Numbered from the stretch's first letter, positions 28,819 to 38,230 are shown. The stretch is DNA of 64,000 nt from Salibacteraceae bacterium (GCA_018401875.1 JAGYJZ010000002.1:124001-188000); one strand, 5' to 3'. The notes: generated by a model from the sequence alone, not told the origin. Numbers and translations are program-made.

Positions 28819-29721
28819 ATGAGCACCAACGACAAAGTAGGCACACGCATCAATAAATACCTCAGCGAAATCGGTTTTTGCTCTCGCAGAGAAGCCGACC
28901 GCATGATTGAACACGGCAGAGTCACGCTCAATGGCAGAAAACCTGTAATTGGTGATAAGGTGGGAAGGCGCGACAAGGTGCATGTAGATGGCCACTTGGT
29001 TTCTGAAAACGCAGAAGACGATATCTACCTTGTTTTCAATAAACCAACCGGAATCGTAACCACCACCGACACCGCTGGCGAACGGGACAACATCATTGAC
29101 TATATCAACTACCCAAAGCGCATTTTTCCAATTGGCAGGTTAGACAAAGCCAGCGAAGGATTGATTTTCATGACCAATAATGGCGACATCGTCAATAAAA
29201 TTTTACGCGCCCACAACAATCACGAAAAGGAATACGAAGTAAGCGTTGATAAACCCATTACAGCTGACTTCATTCAAAAGATGGGCAATGGAGTGCCGAT
29301 AATGGGCACCATGACACGAAAATGCAAGGTGGAGCAAACCAGTCCTTTTAGTTTTAGAATCATATTGACACAAGGCCTGAATCGCCAAATTAGAAGAATG
29401 TGCGAGCACTTTGGCTACGAAGTGCAAAAGTTGAAACGCACGCGGATCATGAATATTAAGTTGGATGTTCCGTCAGGTCAATTTCGCGATTTTACTGAAA
29501 CTGAGCTCAGTGAATTACACCTGCTTTTAGCAGAATCAAGTAAAACGCAAAAGCCGAGTCCAAATCCACCTAAAAAACAAGCTTCACAACCAAAGCGGCC
29601 GACTCAAAGCGCGAAGAAAAAACCAAAACCAACCGGAAAACCACGTCCACATGTGAAGTCAAGCTCGAAAAATCCTAAGTCTAAGTTGAGAAACACCTCG
29701 GGTGGTCGTAAACGAAAGTAG
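28819..29721 (+). CDS. rluF: 23S rRNA pseudouridine synthase, RluF/RluB type
   Basis: Isomerises a uridine of 23S rRNA. The 300 residues hold an N-terminal S4 RNA-binding domain ([21 protein letters not shown], about 8-28), the catalytic motif [18 protein letters not shown] with Asp at about 114, and the C-terminal catalytic segment [17 protein letters not shown]. The pattern fits RluF (target U2604 in E. coli) better than RluB. The last 60 residues are a Lys/Pro/Ser-rich basic tail of a kind often seen in Bacteroidota homologues, probably a non-specific RNA contact. Confidence 0.88.
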   Translation: MSTNDKVGTRINKYLSEIGFCSRREADRMIEHGRVTLNGRKPVIGDKVGRRDKVHVDGHLVSENAEDDIYLVFNKPTGIVTTTDTAGERDNIIDYINYPKRIFPIGRLDKASEGLIFMTNNGDIVNKILRAHNNHEKEYEVSVDKPITADFIQKMGNGVPIMGTMTRKCKVEQTSPFSFRIILTQGLNRQIRRMCEHFGYEVQKLKRTRIMNIKLDVPSGQFRDFTETELSELHLLLAESSKTQKPSPNPPKKQASQPKRPTQSAKKKPKPTGKPRPHVKSSSKNPKSKLRNTSGGRKRK

Positions 29722-29724
29722 CGT

Positions 29725-30276
29725 TTAAAAAACAGGATTAAAGCCCTCAGGATTACCGGCCGTCTTGTTGGCAAAAAAGGCTTCGAACACTTTTTTGTCT
29801 TCCTGCCAATTTCCGGTCGGATAAAACGGAGGATGCGTTGTAAATTCCTTTTTTGCGTAATCGATGCCGTGCATCACGATAGGCAGCCCGGTATCAATCG
29901 CGACATAATAGAACCCTGTTTTCCATTTATCTACGCGTTTGCGCGTGCCTTCAGGAGTAAAGACAATTTGAAGTTTCTTACCTGATTTAAGCATCGCTTT
30001 AAGTCGGTCTGTGAGGTCTGTTTTTTCATTTCGATTAACAGGAATTCCACCCGTCCATCTAAAAAACCATCCAATCCCCGGCTTAAAAAATGAATCCTTA
30101 ATCAGGTAACGCGCCTTGAGCTTGTAAACATTGCGCGCTAAAATACCCCACACGAAATCCCAGTTGCTGGTATGCGGAGCGACTACGATGATGCAATTTC
30201 TAAGATCATCTTCATACAACCCTTTCACCTTCCACCCGAACAGCGCCAAAAACCACTTTGAAACGAATGCTTTCAT
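29725..30276 (-). CDS. 1-acyl-glycerol-3-phosphate acyltransferase-like protein (PlsC family)
   Basis: 183 residues from the ATG at 30276; a longer frame from 30381 overlaps the helicase gene and adds a Cys-rich head without support. The acyltransferase motif HTSNWD (HX4D, about residue 33), the substrate motif GGIPVNR and FTPEGTRKR (about 105) are all present. The family transfers an acyl chain to lysophosphatidate or related lipids on the cytoplasmic membrane face. The small size is typical of the Bacteroidota subgroup, whose exact acceptor is not known. It is 17 bp after the RecD-like gene. Confidence 0.82.
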   Translation of the reverse strand: MKAFVSKWFLALFGWKVKGLYEDDLRNCIIVVAPHTSNWDFVWGILARNVYKLKARYLIKDSFFKPGIGWFFRWTGGIPVNRNEKTDLTDRLKAMLKSGKKLQIVFTPEGTRKRVDKWKTGFYYVAIDTGLPIVMHGIDYAKKEFTTHPPFYPTGNWQEDKKVFEAFFANKTAGNPEGFNPVF

Positions 30277-30293
30277 AACACAATAATGCAAGT

Positions 30294-31718
30294 TTAAGTT
30301 GGTAAGGTAACAACAAGTTCTGAATGAAAGTTGATTAAATATACATGAGACGTTGCCCGCGTAATTGCTGTATAGAGCCATCTGAAGTATGATCGATCAA
30401 GCATTTCCTCTTTAAAATAACCTTGATAAATGAGCACATTTTTCCACTGTCCGCCCTGCGACTTATGACATGTAATCGCATACGCATGCTTCACCTGCAC
30501 GGCATGAAAATATGGATTTTGAAAAAACTTTTCGTAGGCTTCATCCTCAGCAATTTCGCCTGAATCGATCAGATCATTTCGAAGTTTCAGAATCTCTTTA
30601 CTCGGTAATGATGGCCCCTCAAAATCTAAGGCATTCAGCATAAGTATCAGATCAAAAGACGTGTCGGGATCATCAGAAAAATAGACCTGCGCCTCAGCAA
30701 ATCGAAACGACCCAAATTCGCGAATGGAATGCACTCGCTCTACCGTTACCATGTCGCCATTAGCGAGAAAGTTTTGTCGCTTTCCGGGTAATTTCCAGTG
30801 GTAATTGTTCTTTACAATCATCAACCGATCGCCTGCTTCTAATTCACTTTCGCGCATCAATATGCGCGCTCTAATCTGTTGGTTAAACTGGTTGGCATCT
30901 TTATTTGACCGGCAAATGATTACGCTTTGGTGTGCTGCATCACCGTAAAAAAACTGAGAAAGACGATCCTCCAAATCATACGGGTCAACAGACGAAACAT
31001 CTTCGTGAGGAGATTCTTTTAATTGAAGCACTGTAAAATCTCCATGTGAAATTTGTGTTCTTATTTCTGTCGCGTTCTTTAAGATCAATGATTCGAGCTG
31101 CTGGCGCACAACGTGGGTCAACACGCAGCCAAAAACGGATGAATGCGTGATGGACGCCAACCGCTTTTTATCGAGCGCAGGACTCAAATCCATACCAACG
31201 GGCGGCAACTGCGCGTCATCGCCAATTAATATCAACCTGCAGCGCTCGCCAGAATAAACGAAGGCAAATAGATCTTCGAGCAGCGATCGAGCAGCCATTC
31301 CGTCTTCAGAATTCGCTTCGCCAATCATGGAGGCTTCGTCAACTATAAAAATGGTTTTTCCTGATTTGTTCTGCAGCAATTGCAATTGAGGCTTACCGTT
31401 TTCATTCTCCTTTACCGCGTAAATTCTTCTATGAATAGTCGATGCAGGATAACCCGAATGCGAGGCGAGCACTTTTGCCGACCGCCCAGTGGGAGCCATC
31501 AAAACAGTTTTGCGATTCACTTGATGAAACCAACGAATCAAACCGCCCATCAGCGTGGTCTTTCCTGTACCCGCATAACCGCGCAGTATAAACACTGATT
31601 GAGGACCACCGAAGAACAAAAACTCATACACTGACTTCAACGCAGCAATTTGATCTTCTTTCAATTGGACGTCAATCAACTCCGAAACCTCCTCAATAAA
31701 TGCACTTTCCTGCTTCAT
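30294..31718 (-). CDS. RecD-like superfamily 1 helicase
   Basis: 474 residues with Walker A GYAGTGKTTL (about 47-56), motif Ia APTGRSAKVL, Walker B IFIVDEASMIGE (about 128-139), motif III LILIGDDAQLPPVG, and the C-terminal UvrD/RecD-type motif YAITCHKSQGGQWKN. This is the short RecD2-like helicase common in Bacteroidota, without the N-terminal extension of E. coli RecD. Likely 5'-3' DNA translocase in repair; not shown for this group. It is divergent from the 31821 gene. Confidence 0.83.
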   Translation of the reverse strand: MKQESAFIEEVSELIDVQLKEDQIAALKSVYEFLFFGGPQSVFILRGYAGTGKTTLMGGLIRWFHQVNRKTVLMAPTGRSAKVLASHSGYPASTIHRRIYAVKENENGKPQLQLLQNKSGKTIFIVDEASMIGEANSEDGMAARSLLEDLFAFVYSGERCRLILIGDDAQLPPVGMDLSPALDKKRLASITHSSVFGCVLTHVVRQQLESLILKNATEIRTQISHGDFTVLQLKESPHEDVSSVDPYDLEDRLSQFFYGDAAHQSVIICRSNKDANQFNQQIRARILMRESELEAGDRLMIVKNNYHWKLPGKRQNFLANGDMVTVERVHSIREFGSFRFAEAQVYFSDDPDTSFDLILMLNALDFEGPSLPSKEILKLRNDLIDSGEIAEDEAYEKFFQNPYFHAVQVKHAYAITCHKSQGGQWKNVLIYQGYFKEEMLDRSYFRWLYTAITRATSHVYLINFHSELVVTLPT

Positions 31719-31783
31719 TTCGCCCGAAAAATAGACTTAATCTAATGCTAACAAACAAGTATTTTTTAAGATTGGAAAAATTG

Positions 31784-31791
31784 TAGATTTG
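31784..31791 (+). promoter_or_regulatory. Bacteroidota -7 promoter box upstream of the 31821 gene
   Basis: TAGATTTG matches TAnnTTTG and lies 30 nt before the ATG at 31821. A possible -33 TTGG at 31772 is too close, so only the -7 box is claimed. Confidence 0.4.
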
Positions 31792-31820
31792 CCCATCTTT
31801 TATTCACTGTATCCAGAATT

Positions 31821-32567
31821 ATGAGCGACTACAAAAAGTATATTTTCCCAGCCGTTTTTACATTGATCGGCCTTCTAGCCGTGGTAAATGGTTTTACATC
31901 TCACCAAAATGGAACGTTTATGCTTGGCGCCTTCGGCATTTTGCTAGCTGGAGCAATTAGCTTGGTGGCAACAATGGTGCAATTGAGCAAAAACCTAAGG
32001 CTAATTATTAGTGTTGGGTTAGCTTTAATCGTGAGTGGCTTGGCGTACTCAAATTATATGTCGATTAAAATACCCATCGAGTTTCAAAAAGAAAAAGTAA
32101 GACGCTATGCGCACGTTGTTGAGCATTTAAAGGACATAAGAACTGCTCAGTTGGCCTACAAAGCTAAGTATCAAAAATTTCAAGGAAATGCAGATTCGCT
32201 GGTGGCTTTCGTTAAAACCGACTCGATTCCTTTTATTAAAGCCTTCGGTGAGGTGCCTGACACCATGAGCTTGGAAGATGCAATTAAAAATGGCATTGTA
32301 ACTCGAGATACGGTGCATGTAAGTGTGTTAGACAGCTTTTTCCTCGGAAACAAAACGGAAGCCCGATTGGAGCCATTTAACCCTGACTCCATGGTTGTTA
32401 TTCCTTTTACAGGTGGAGCGAAATTCGACATACAAGCTGGCAAAGTTGAGCGATCTGGAGTTAAAGTACCAGTCTTTCAAGCTACAGACAGCAAGCCGTT
32501 TGATCCGAGAGACCCAAAGCAAGTAGGCTCTATGAGCGACCCGAAGACCAACGGTAACTGGGAATAA
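31821..32567 (+). CDS. Membrane protein of unknown function
   Basis: 248 residues. Three hydrophobic segments (about 9-25, 32-51, 59-77) are followed by a soluble part of about 170 residues that begins with the helix FQKEKVRRYAHVVEHLKDIR and then QLAYKAKYQKFQGNADSLVAFV. I recognise no family. The helix after the spans, with KDIRTAQLAYK, resembles those of small Bacteroidota envelope proteins. It is the first gene of a run: DUF3822 starts 4 bp later, then rsmD and coaD, so it is probably cotranscribed with them. Confidence 0.6.
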   Translation: MSDYKKYIFPAVFTLIGLLAVVNGFTSHQNGTFMLGAFGILLAGAISLVATMVQLSKNLRLIISVGLALIVSGLAYSNYMSIKIPIEFQKEKVRRYAHVVEHLKDIRTAQLAYKAKYQKFQGNADSLVAFVKTDSIPFIKAFGEVPDTMSLEDAIKNGIVTRDTVHVSVLDSFFLGNKTEARLEPFNPDSMVVIPFTGGAKFDIQAGKVERSGVKVPVFQATDSKPFDPRDPKQVGSMSDPKTNGNWE

Positions 32568-32571
32568 TATT

Positions 32572-33417
32572 TTGGCGACCCTCGCATCAGAAAAAGAAGA
32601 ATTTTTTGACCTGACGTATTCCAATGAACCAGCGTCATACTACTATCTAATTTTAGAAGTAGAATCACAGCAAGTTAAGGCTGCATGGTTTCACTCAACG
32701 AAAAATTTATTTACAGGGTTTGCGTCCTATCCGTTTAGTGGCAGTTTTAAATCATTGATCGAAAATCATCCTTTTCTAGCATCTGAATTTAAAGAAGTGT
32801 TGGTTTGTGTGTCAACGGCCAACTACCTTGTAAGTCCAAAAAACATTTTGGACGGCACTGCACATGATCTTTTCCAATTATCTAACGCCTTTGATCGCGA
32901 AAATCAAGTTTTAAGAACCACTGGCTTGGTCAATATTAAAAGTGAGGTGATTCATCCAATTGCCATGGAACTGGAATCAGAAATCGCATCCTCATTCAAG
33001 CACGTGAAAATTCTTTCGCACATCGCTCCGCGAATCGAGCACGAAATGAATACGATGCGCACACTTCAGGCCAGCAGCGCAGTATATGCGCATGTTTCGG
33101 CAGAATTCATCGACATACGCATTTACGCTAATGGCAAGCTCCATTTAGCCAACGCATTTTATCAAACTGGTGAAGAAGACATTGCCTATTACCTGCTTTA
33201 CAGCGCAGAAGTGATGGAGATTAACGCTGAAAAAACAAGCCTGGTTTTGAGCGGAAATGTTAAAATTGGCGATGCCTCATGGAATTTGCTTTCGAAGTAC
33301 TGGAAGAATCTATCCCTTGTAAAACCACTTTCGAGAATTGAGATTAGTGAGAAATTGAGCGGCAATAATGCAGCCCCCTACTTTCATTTAACGCATGCAT
33401 TGCTGTGCGCATCATAA
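32572..33417 (+). CDS. DUF3822 family protein
   Basis: 281 residues. Start is TTG at 32572, 4 bp after the previous stop. Seen: YYLILEVESQQVKAAWF (about 23), FKEVLVCVSTANYLVSP (about 80), ASSAVYAHVSAEFIDIRIYANGKLHLANAF and YYLLYSAEVM, which match the DUF3822 layout of two actin-like (RNase H-like) halves. Function unknown; the gene is routinely found ahead of rsmD in Bacteroidota. Its end overlaps the start of rsmD by 13 bp. Confidence 0.75.
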   Translation: MATLASEKEEFFDLTYSNEPASYYYLILEVESQQVKAAWFHSTKNLFTGFASYPFSGSFKSLIENHPFLASEFKEVLVCVSTANYLVSPKNILDGTAHDLFQLSNAFDRENQVLRTTGLVNIKSEVIHPIAMELESEIASSFKHVKILSHIAPRIEHEMNTMRTLQASSAVYAHVSAEFIDIRIYANGKLHLANAFYQTGEEDIAYYLLYSAEVMEINAEKTSLVLSGNVKIGDASWNLLSKYWKNLSLVKPLSRIEISEKLSGNNAAPYFHLTHALLCAS

Positions 33418-33944
33418 GTGGGAAATTTAAAGGCCGAAGGTTAATCGCACCCAAGTCGATTCCCGCTAGACCAACCACTGATTACGCCAAAGAATCGCTA
33501 TTCAACATTCTCAATAACGAACTTGATTGGCCAAACACCACCATGCTCGATCTTTTTTCAGGAATTGGAAGCATAAGTGTTGAGGCTGCATCGCGTGGTG
33601 CCAAAGAAGTAACTTCAGTTGACATAAACCACAATGCCGTGCGCTGGTTGTCTCAGCTCAAAAATGAATTGAATATTAGCAATCTTATCGCTGTGAGAGC
33701 TGACGCGCTGAAATGGATTGGTAAAACGGACAAACGATTTGATTTAGTGTTTGCCGACCCACCCTATGAATACGATCAATATGATCAATTGATCTCGAGT
33801 GCAATCGAAAATGCCATGATGAACGAAGGTTTGTTCATACTTGAACACCGACAAAATATTAGTTTCGAAGAACATGCGAACTTTGCAGAAGATCGCAAGT
33901 ATGGCGAAGTTAAGTTTACCTTCTTCAGAAATATTGAACTATGA
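33405..33944 (+). CDS. rsmD: 16S rRNA (guanine-966-N2)-methyltransferase
   Basis: 179-residue SAM-dependent methyltransferase. Start is GTG at 33405, giving the family start MRIISGKFKGRRL. SAM-binding motif MLDLFSGIGSISVEAASRGA (about 47-66) and catalytic motif FADPPYEYDQY (about 117-127) are complete. It overlaps both neighbours: 13 bp with DUF3822 and 4 bp (ATGA) with coaD. Target G966 is inferred from E. coli RsmD. Confidence 0.92.
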   Translation: MRIISGKFKGRRLIAPKSIPARPTTDYAKESLFNILNNELDWPNTTMLDLFSGIGSISVEAASRGAKEVTSVDINHNAVRWLSQLKNELNISNLIAVRADALKWIGKTDKRFDLVFADPPYEYDQYDQLISSAIENAMMNEGLFILEHRQNISFEEHANFAEDRKYGEVKFTFFRNIEL

Positions 33945-34402
33945 AAACAGCCATTTTTCCTGGATCGTTTGATCCATTTACGCTAGGGCACGAATCAATT
34001 GTTAGAAAAGCCCTTCCATTATTCGATCGCATCATCATCGCCATTGGGGCAAACACAAAGAAGAATAGCACCTTTGAACTGGAAAAACGCACCCAATGGA
34101 TCAAGGCAACCTTTAATGACAATTCAGCCATTGAAGTCCTTCCTTTTAAAGGCTTAACCGTAGATTTTTGTCAGGCACAAAACGCACAATTCATACTGAG
34201 AGGCTTGAGAAACCCCAACGACTACCAATACGAAAGCGCAATAGCTCAAATGAATCAGGCATTGAATGAAGAAATAACTTCTGTTTTTTTGATTTGCGAT
34301 CCGGCTTTTGCAGCAATAAGTTCGAGCATTGTGCGTGAGATCTATTTGAATGGTGGCGATGTAGCCCAATTTCTTCCTAAAGCAATGAAACTCGATGCGT
34401 AG
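33941..34402 (+). CDS. coaD: Phosphopantetheine adenylyltransferase
   Basis: Penultimate step of coenzyme A synthesis, ATP + 4'-phosphopantetheine to dephospho-CoA. The 153 residues contain the nucleotidyltransferase motif IFPGSFDPFTLGHESIV (TLGH in place of the more usual T-x-G-H), RGLRNPNDYQYE and the ISSSIVREI ATP-binding loop. Hexameric cytosolic enzyme. Its start overlaps rsmD by 4 bp, and the next gene begins 8 bp before its stop. Confidence 0.95.
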   Translation: MKTAIFPGSFDPFTLGHESIVRKALPLFDRIIIAIGANTKKNSTFELEKRTQWIKATFNDNSAIEVLPFKGLTVDFCQAQNAQFILRGLRNPNDYQYESAIAQMNQALNEEITSVFLICDPAFAAISSSIVREIYLNGGDVAQFLPKAMKLDA

Positions 34403-35876
34403 AAAAATTCAATTCTCACTTCTTTCATTTGGTCTTTTCTTATTCGCCATAAACACCTTCGCAGAGCAAACCAGCATTCAAGGCAATGCATTTTTCTATC
34501 GAGGGAAAATGATAGAAATTCGGCAGTACTTAGATCTTTTTACGTTCAAGTCATTGCTTTTAGAAAAGATGGAAATCCAGCCTGATGGGAGTTTTAAATT
34601 TCAATTTAATGCAGATGAAACGGGGCTCTACCTCCTAAAAATTGGTAGAATCAACACCCATCTATTCATTGAACCGGGCAATGAATACACCTTGGTTTTT
34701 GACGAACCCGAGGGAGAGGAACGATATGACCTCGCCAAAGACATTTTCGTGATGCCTGATATTTTCGAAGCAAAAGGAAAACTAAACACGCACATTACAG
34801 AAATTGAAAAATCGATCAATCAATTTTTAATTGACAACTCAAAATACTACGGGCGCGGAGTAAGCCAAGAAATCATCCCAAAAGCAGACTCATTGGTGAT
34901 TCTGTTGAATGAATTGTATGCCGACAGCAAAAGCGAATACCTCAGAACTCATCTTCATTTTCGTCTTGCTACACTGGAGCTGCAAACAAACCACGGAAGA
35001 CAAAAAGTGTACGACAAATACTTCAAAGAACACGAGCCAGCTTATGCGCACTTAAGCTTTTCAACCGCTTTCGAACTCTTATTTCAAGAATACTTCACCT
35101 ATCTCAATCCAAGCGCAGAACATCGTTTTCAAGCAACAGCAGATTCGGCCATTAAAACTGCCAATTATCAATTACTGTATTCGTGCATGAAGGCTGACCC
35201 TTTCTTGGAAAAGCGAACATTTAGAGAATTGTTAATCGCCTCAGAACTTTATGAGTTGGGCGCAGAGCAAAAAGCCGATTTAAAAAATGTGTTAGCGCTT
35301 CTCGATTCGCTGATTATGAATGCGCAAGACGATGCGTGCAGATTAATTGCGGCAAATGCAGAACAACTCCTCACTCGGTTTTCACCCGGTGCACTGGCTG
35401 CTGATTTTGAGTTTGCTGATGCACTTGGCAATACCTATCGCATGTTTGAATACAAAGGGCGCTATGTGTACATTCAATTCTTCGATAAATTCACAGCCGA
35501 GACCTTGAAAGAAATGAGCTTAATGAAAATCTTAAAAGAGGGGTATGGAGCCGATATTGCAATGTTCAGTATCTCGACAACAGAACCACCAAGCCGATTA
35601 AAATACTTCACTGATAAGTATGACTTTAATTGGATTTTCGGCACAGCGCAATCATCGGAAGCCATTTTATCTAACTATGATTTAAGGTCGTTGCCGACAT
35701 ATTTCTACCTAGACAAAGATTTGAGGTTTATCAAAGTGCCTTCACCCCCACCCGGAAGTCGAATTGAAAAGCTTTTTGCAAAATCATGGAACGAAGAACA
35801 CCCCAACAAGCCTTTGCTCTTTAAGCTGCAGCCACCTGAGGTTACGGATGACCCCATTCTGCCTCACGATAATTAA
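34395..35876 (+). CDS. TlpA-like thioredoxin-fold protein without redox cysteines
   Basis: 493 residues. A signal peptide (ends NTFAEQ, about residue 24) is followed by a beta-rich DUF4369-like domain (SIQGNAFFYRG to about 110), a helical region, and a C-terminal thioredoxin-like fold (about 335-460) with VYIQFFDKFTAETLKEM and the cis-proline loop LRSLPTYFYLDKD. In active TlpA proteins the helix start reads W-C-x-x-C; here both Cys positions are Thr (TAET). It is therefore probably not an oxidoreductase. Exported or periplasmic. It overlaps coaD by 8 bp and ends on the stop of the NUDIX gene. Confidence 0.7.
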   Translation: MRRKIQFSLLSFGLFLFAINTFAEQTSIQGNAFFYRGKMIEIRQYLDLFTFKSLLLEKMEIQPDGSFKFQFNADETGLYLLKIGRINTHLFIEPGNEYTLVFDEPEGEERYDLAKDIFVMPDIFEAKGKLNTHITEIEKSINQFLIDNSKYYGRGVSQEIIPKADSLVILLNELYADSKSEYLRTHLHFRLATLELQTNHGRQKVYDKYFKEHEPAYAHLSFSTAFELLFQEYFTYLNPSAEHRFQATADSAIKTANYQLLYSCMKADPFLEKRTFRELLIASELYELGAEQKADLKNVLALLDSLIMNAQDDACRLIAANAEQLLTRFSPGALAADFEFADALGNTYRMFEYKGRYVYIQFFDKFTAETLKEMSLMKILKEGYGADIAMFSISTTEPPSRLKYFTDKYDFNWIFGTAQSSEAILSNYDLRSLPTYFYLDKDLRFIKVPSPPPGSRIEKLFAKSWNEEHPNKPLLFKLQPPEVTDDPILPHDN

Positions 35877-36460
35877 GCAAAGTGATCGAGCACTTCGCGA
35901 ATCGATAAATACGCACCATTTATTATTGGCATTGGAATCGGTTGCTCTACCCAACGCGCTTCTTCTATGTCTTCTTCCGTTTGAGGGGTGAGTGATCGAT
36001 CGTCTGTCGTGTGCATCTTAAACCAAACCGACTCTTTCACAACAAGCCTTCCGTCCTCCTTATACAGGTGAAACGTAGAAAATGGTGGTGAAGTTATCGA
36101 CAACCCTGCTATCCCGCATTCTTCCTCCACTTCGCGCAATGCGCATTGCTCAATGCTTTCTCCAAGATCAAGCTTACCTTTAGGAAGATCCCAAAAACCT
36201 CTTCTAAAAATCATCAGCAATTGACCGTGTCCATTCAGCACGTATCCGCCTCCTGCTTTTATAAACAATAACTTCGACCTTAGGAGCTGTATGAAAGACG
36301 TCAAGTCGTTTAATTCCACCACACTATCTTCAGACAATTCAAGATTCAGCAGGCGATCAATCCAATAGTTTGTTAATTGTAGATTATTTTCTTGCTTTTC
36401 CGCTGACTGGCGGAAGGTGACGGCATTCGTCTTGATGAAAAACTTATACTTTTGGTTCAT
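35873..36460 (-). CDS. NUDIX hydrolase
   Basis: 195 residues. An N-terminal half of about 65 residues is followed by a NUDIX domain with the box GKLDLGESIEQCALREVEEECGI (GX5EX7REUXEEXGU, complete; about residues 98-120). Preceding RGFWDLPKGK is the usual entry. Cleaves nucleoside diphosphates linked to some moiety; substrate unknown. Its stop shares TTAA with the convergent gene and its ATG shares CATG with the divergent pyrE start. Confidence 0.85.
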   Translation of the reverse strand: MNQKYKFFIKTNAVTFRQSAEKQENNLQLTNYWIDRLLNLELSEDSVVELNDLTSFIQLLRSKLLFIKAGGGYVLNGHGQLLMIFRRGFWDLPKGKLDLGESIEQCALREVEEECGIAGLSITSPPFSTFHLYKEDGRLVVKESVWFKMHTTDDRSLTPQTEEDIEEARWVEQPIPMPIINGAYLSIREVLDHFA

Positions 36461-37109
36461 GAATTACAGCTTCAATTCTACGCACAAAGTAGCAGAGTTT
36501 TTGCTTCAGATTAAATCAATCTCGTTGCGCCCTGATAATCCTTTTGAATGGGCCTCAGGATGGAAGTCACCGATCTATTGTGATAATAGAAAAACCTTGT
36601 CTTACCCGCGCATTCGCACGTTTATTCGTCAAGAAATTGTAAAGGCCATCGATGAGAATTTTGGGCGCCCCGATTTAATCGCTGGTGTGGCCACGGGCGG
36701 AATTGCTCAAGCTGCATTAGTGGCTCAAGAATTTGGTCTTCCGCTTATTTATGTTCGGCCGAGCGCTAAAGCCCACGGAACACAAAGTCAAATTGAGGGA
36801 GTGGTTGAATCGGGCCAATCCGTTATTGTAATAGAAGATTTAGTATCAACAGGTAATTCGAGCTTAGTTGCTGTTGATGCGTTGAGGGCAGCTGGATGCA
36901 CAGTAAAAGGCATGGTGGCTATTTTTAGTTACAATTTTGATTTGGCCAAGAAGAATTTTCTAGAACACAAGTGCCCGCTTGTAACGCTTACAGATTATGA
37001 AGCTGTGTTAGAAAAAGCCATTGAAAGCAATTACATACAGGAATCTGATCTTGAATCTTTGAAAGAATGGCGCGCCAACCCAAGTACATGGAACCCTCAA
37101 ACTGCATAA
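36459..37109 (+). CDS. pyrE: Orotate phosphoribosyltransferase
   Basis: Pyrimidine biosynthesis: orotate + PRPP to OMP. From the ATG at 36459 it is 216 residues; upstream in-frame ATGs (36417, 36435) would read into the NUDIX gene and add hydrophobic residues absent from PyrE. Motifs: NPFEWASGWKSPIYCDNR (about 23-40), GVATGGIAQAA, and the PRPP loop VIVIEDLVSTGNS (about 121-133). The gene 1 bp downstream (SRPBCC) is cotranscribed. Confidence 0.93.
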   Translation: MNYSFNSTHKVAEFLLQIKSISLRPDNPFEWASGWKSPIYCDNRKTLSYPRIRTFIRQEIVKAIDENFGRPDLIAGVATGGIAQAALVAQEFGLPLIYVRPSAKAHGTQSQIEGVVESGQSVIVIEDLVSTGNSSLVAVDALRAAGCTVKGMVAIFSYNFDLAKKNFLEHKCPLVTLTDYEAVLEKAIESNYIQESDLESLKEWRANPSTWNPQTA

Positions 37110-37110
37110 T

Positions 37111-37509
37111 GTGACTACATTCAACAGCGATTCTTACCCGATTTCAGCCACGCCCAACGAAATTTCTACATTCTTGGCTCAACCGGCAAATTTGCGCGAA
37201 ATATTACCACAGGACAGGATCGAAAACTGGAAGGTTGATGGCGATCAATGCTCATTTAAAATCAAAGGTTTGGCAGATATTGCACTTAAATTAGAAAGTG
37301 CTGACGATTATAAAGTAACGTATGTTTCCACTTCTGAGAAGCCTTTTGCATTCAAGTTGATTGTTGACCTCAACACTAAAGATGATGGCGCAGCCATCAG
37401 TGCAAAATTCGATGCTGATGTAAATAGCTTTATGGGCATGATGCTGAAGTCGCCTTTGACTAATTTTCTTAACTCGTTAGGCGAAGCGCTTAACCGAAAG
37501 TATTCTTGA
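37111..37509 (+). CDS. SRPBCC-fold (START/Bet v 1-like) protein
   Basis: 132 residues, start GTG at 37111, one base after pyrE. Layout fits a small SRPBCC ligand-binding fold: first strand SYPISATPNEISTFLAQPANLREIL, central antiparallel strands, and a long C-terminal helix (SPLTNFLNSLGEALNRKY). No catalytic motif; ligand unknown. Homologues next to pyrE are frequent in Bacteroidota. Its end overlaps convergent birA by 20 bp. Confidence 0.7.
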   Translation: MTTFNSDSYPISATPNEISTFLAQPANLREILPQDRIENWKVDGDQCSFKIKGLADIALKLESADDYKVTYVSTSEKPFAFKLIVDLNTKDDGAAISAKFDADVNSFMGMMLKSPLTNFLNSLGEALNRKYS

Positions 37510-38230
37510 GCGTAATCTCGCCATTGCTGTAAGCTTTTATCCCTTCTTTTTCGCTCAACAATAATTGACCATCTGTGGTTACAGCCCGCACAACACCTTG
37601 TATTACCTCATCATTCTGCAAGAATGTAACAACCTCACCCTGGCAATATAAATGTTCGTTCAAAGATTCTACGATTTGACGACCATCTTTTTCGGCCTCT
37701 TTCATCCGCTCTTTCAATCGTAAAATAAATGCCTCAAGAATCACTGCACGATCAAATGAAATTTGTGAAGCCGTCTCTAACTTCAACGATGTGGCTGGCC
37801 AACGAAACGAATTAAAATGTACTTGATTGATATTCAAACCGACTCCTATTACCGAAGACTCTACAATGCTCCCTTTCAATTGATTCTCAATAAGTAAACC
37901 CGCTATTTTATGATCATTGACAATAATGTCGTTGGGCCATTTAATACAAGCTTGGCATCCATAATCATCGAGTAAATCAAGGATCGACAAACTCACTGCT
38001 GCTGAAATACAATACTGATCAGCAACCCTAATTCGTGGTTTGATAAAGACACTAAATGTGAGGTTCTCTCCCGCCTCGCTTTCCCATGTTCTTCCGCGTT
38101 GTCCTTTTCCTCCAGATTGAAAATCAGCTGAAACAATTGTCCATGGTTCAATGCCAGAATGGCTCAATAATTCTGTGGTATATAAATTGGTTGATACCAC
38201 TACCGATAAATGAAATCTTTTACCGCTCAT
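37490..38230 (-). CDS. birA: Biotin--[acetyl-CoA-carboxylase] ligase
   Basis: Attaches biotin to the carboxyl-carrier protein. From the ATG at 38230 it is 246 residues; a TTG at 38251 is the alternative. Motifs: GGKGQRGRTWES (biotinyl-AMP loop, about 41-52), CIKWPNDIIV and KIAGLLIE. It lacks the N-terminal helix-turn-helix of E. coli BirA, so it is a class I enzyme without the DNA-binding regulator role. The gene is divergent from rsfS. Confidence 0.92.
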   Translation of the reverse strand: MSGKRFHLSVVVSTNLYTTELLSHSGIEPWTIVSADFQSGGKGQRGRTWESEAGENLTFSVFIKPRIRVADQYCISAAVSLSILDLLDDYGCQACIKWPNDIIVNDHKIAGLLIENQLKGSIVESSVIGVGLNINQVHFNSFRWPATSLKLETASQISFDRAVILEAFILRLKERMKEAEKDGRQIVESLNEHLYCQGEVVTFLQNDEVIQGVVRAVTTDGQLLLSEKEGIKAYSNGEITLKNTFG

